NCBI RefSeq assembly: GCF_012033695.1
Contig: NZ_JAAVJI010000006.1
Span: 1-64,000, forward strand
DNA length: 64,000 bases
Origin: Pseudomonas quercus
Lineage (GTDB): Bacteria; Pseudomonadota; Gammaproteobacteria; Pseudomonadales; Pseudomonadaceae
Direction of reading: 5' to 3'
Shown: positions 62,989-64,000 of the stretch, piece by piece
How the letters are laid out: every line of letters begins with the position of its first letter
Position numbering within the stretch: the first letter of the stretch is position 1
The notes under the pieces: generated by a model
Seen by the model: the letters and a program-made list of their open reading frames with translations, nothing else
What the model was told of the DNA's origin: nothing
Database searches by the model: none
Made by a program: the position numbers and the translations under genes

Positions 62989-64000
62989 ATGGCTTACCCG
63001 GCGCAACTTCGAATCCCGGCCGTTTATATGCGCGGCGGCACCAGCAAGGGGGTGTTCTTCCGCCTGGAAGACTTGCCGCAGGCTGCTCAGGTACCAGGCC
63101 CTGAGCGCGACCAACTGTTATTGAGGGTGATCGGCAGCCCGGACCCGTACGGCAAGCACACTGACGGTATGGGCGGAGCCACCTCCAGTACCAGCAAGGT
63201 GGTTATCCTGTCGCCCAGCTGCCGGCCCGGCCATGACGTGGACTACCTGTTCGGGCAGGTCGCTATCGATGCGCCTTTTGTGGATTGGAGCGGCAACTGC
63301 GGCAACCTGTCGGCAGCCGTTGGGGCCTTTGCAATCAGTGGCGGCATGGTCGAAGCCGCGCGCATACCTAGGAACGGCACTGCTACGGTCCGGGTGTGGC
63401 AGGCCAATATCGGCAAGACCATCATCAGCCATGTGCCGATAACAGAGGGTGCGGTACAGGAAACCGGCGATTTCGAACTCGATGGCGTGACCTTTCCAGC
63501 CGCTGAGGTGCAACTAGAGTTCCTTGAGCCTGCGGACGACAGCGAAGGTGAGGGCGGCGCCATGTTCCCGACGGGCCGGCCAGTCGATGACCTGGAGGTG
63601 CCGGGTGTCGGTACGTTTCGGGCCACCTTGATCAATGCGGGCATTCCCACGATTTTTCTCAACGCCGCTGACCTGGGCTACACCGGCACCGAACTGCAAG
63701 GCGCAATCAACGAGAGCCCTGAGGCACTGGCGCGGTTTGAACGCATACGCACGGCAGGCGCTTTGCGAATGGGCTTGATCCAAGACGCCGCAGAGGCCGT
63801 CACACGCCAGCACACCCCCAAGGTGGCCTTTGTGGCCCCGCCTCAGGGCTACATCGCCAGCAGTGGCAAGCAGATAGCGGCCGAGGATGTGGATGTGCTG
63901 GTCCGGGCGATGTCCATGGGCAAATTGCACCATGCCATGATGGGCACCGCCGCTGTGGCCATTGCTACGGCGGCTGCGGTGCCAGGCACTCTGGTAAACC
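62989..64000 (+). CDS. prpF: PrpF, 2-methylaconitate cis-trans isomerase (partial, 3' end outside window)
   Basis: ATG 62989 with GAGG upstream opens a frame that runs to the window edge (337 codons seen of about 396). The PrpF family is recognised from AVYMRGGTSKGVFFRLEDLP, YGKHTDGMGGATSSTSKVVI and VDWSGNCGNLSAAVGAFAI (diaminopimelate-epimerase fold). It isomerises the AcnD product to the form aconitase B can hydrate. It completes the methylcitrate operon. Confidence 0.95.
   Translation, partial: MAYPAQLRIPAVYMRGGTSKGVFFRLEDLPQAAQVPGPERDQLLLRVIGSPDPYGKHTDGMGGATSSTSKVVILSPSCRPGHDVDYLFGQVAIDAPFVDWSGNCGNLSAAVGAFAISGGMVEAARIPRNGTATVRVWQANIGKTIISHVPITEGAVQETGDFELDGVTFPAAEVQLEFLEPADDSEGEGGAMFPTGRPVDDLEVPGVGTFRATLINAGIPTIFLNAADLGYTGTELQGAINESPEALARFERIRTAGALRMGLIQDAAEAVTRQHTPKVAFVAPPQGYIASSGKQIAAEDVDVLVRAMSMGKLHHAMMGTAAVAIATAAAVPGTLVN

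Overview
The window is from a Pseudomonas chromosome, most like the P. putida group. The right third (about 42.2-64 kb) is GC-rich, ordinary core genome: an ABC exporter pair, a TesA-like esterase, an L,D-transpeptidase, OprI, DAHP synthase, CysB, CysH, PabB, a glutamate-ligase/inactive-transglutaminase/retropepsin trio and the GntR-prpB-prpC-acnD-prpF propionate operon. The left two thirds (1 to about 42.05 kb) is a mosaic of lower-GC accessory DNA whose left end lies outside the window.

The accessory block ends in three overlapping or adjacent minus-strand genes (about 35.3-41.3 kb). I read them as the gmtX, gmtZ, gmtY recombination module of a Gamma-Mobile-Trio (GMT) element. Its right junction cuts the host greB gene after codon 49 (fragment 42035-42193). 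The element carries its own complete, AT-rich greB (34528-35001), so transcript-cleavage-factor function is probably restored.

The cargo resembles a defence island. In order it holds: a two-TM sensor-like protein (638), a frameshifted TPR-like protein (3408), a HEPN/zinc-ribbon protein (6064), an AbiJ-like protein with a C-terminal nuclease (7240), an AbpA/AbpB-like nuclease-helicase pair (9679-13553), a Cap12-type TIR protein behind a small coupled gene (14358), a decayed membrane protein (16234), a helicase/DarT-like/DraG-like operon with two further unknown genes (17001-22886), a KAP NTPase (26214), an MvaT-family silencer with an apparent ATT start (28545), a second TIR protein (28998), a ProQ/FinO protein (30064), an XRE regulator (31305) and a phosphoesterase operon (31971). 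Old passenger genes survive as relics: a LysR regulator, a cytochrome c, the tail of a UmuC/RulB polymerase and a frameshifted copy of the small gene at 2416.

The strongest candidate for an undescribed system is the tightly overlapping operon at 22886-19043. It couples a short UvrD-like helicase, a DarT-family (DUF4433) DNA ADP-ribosyltransferase and a DraG-type ADP-ribosylglycohydrolase, where the known antitoxin partner of DarT is a macrodomain protein. Two unknown genes follow on the same strand (18813-17001). No tRNA, rRNA or CRISPR array was seen.
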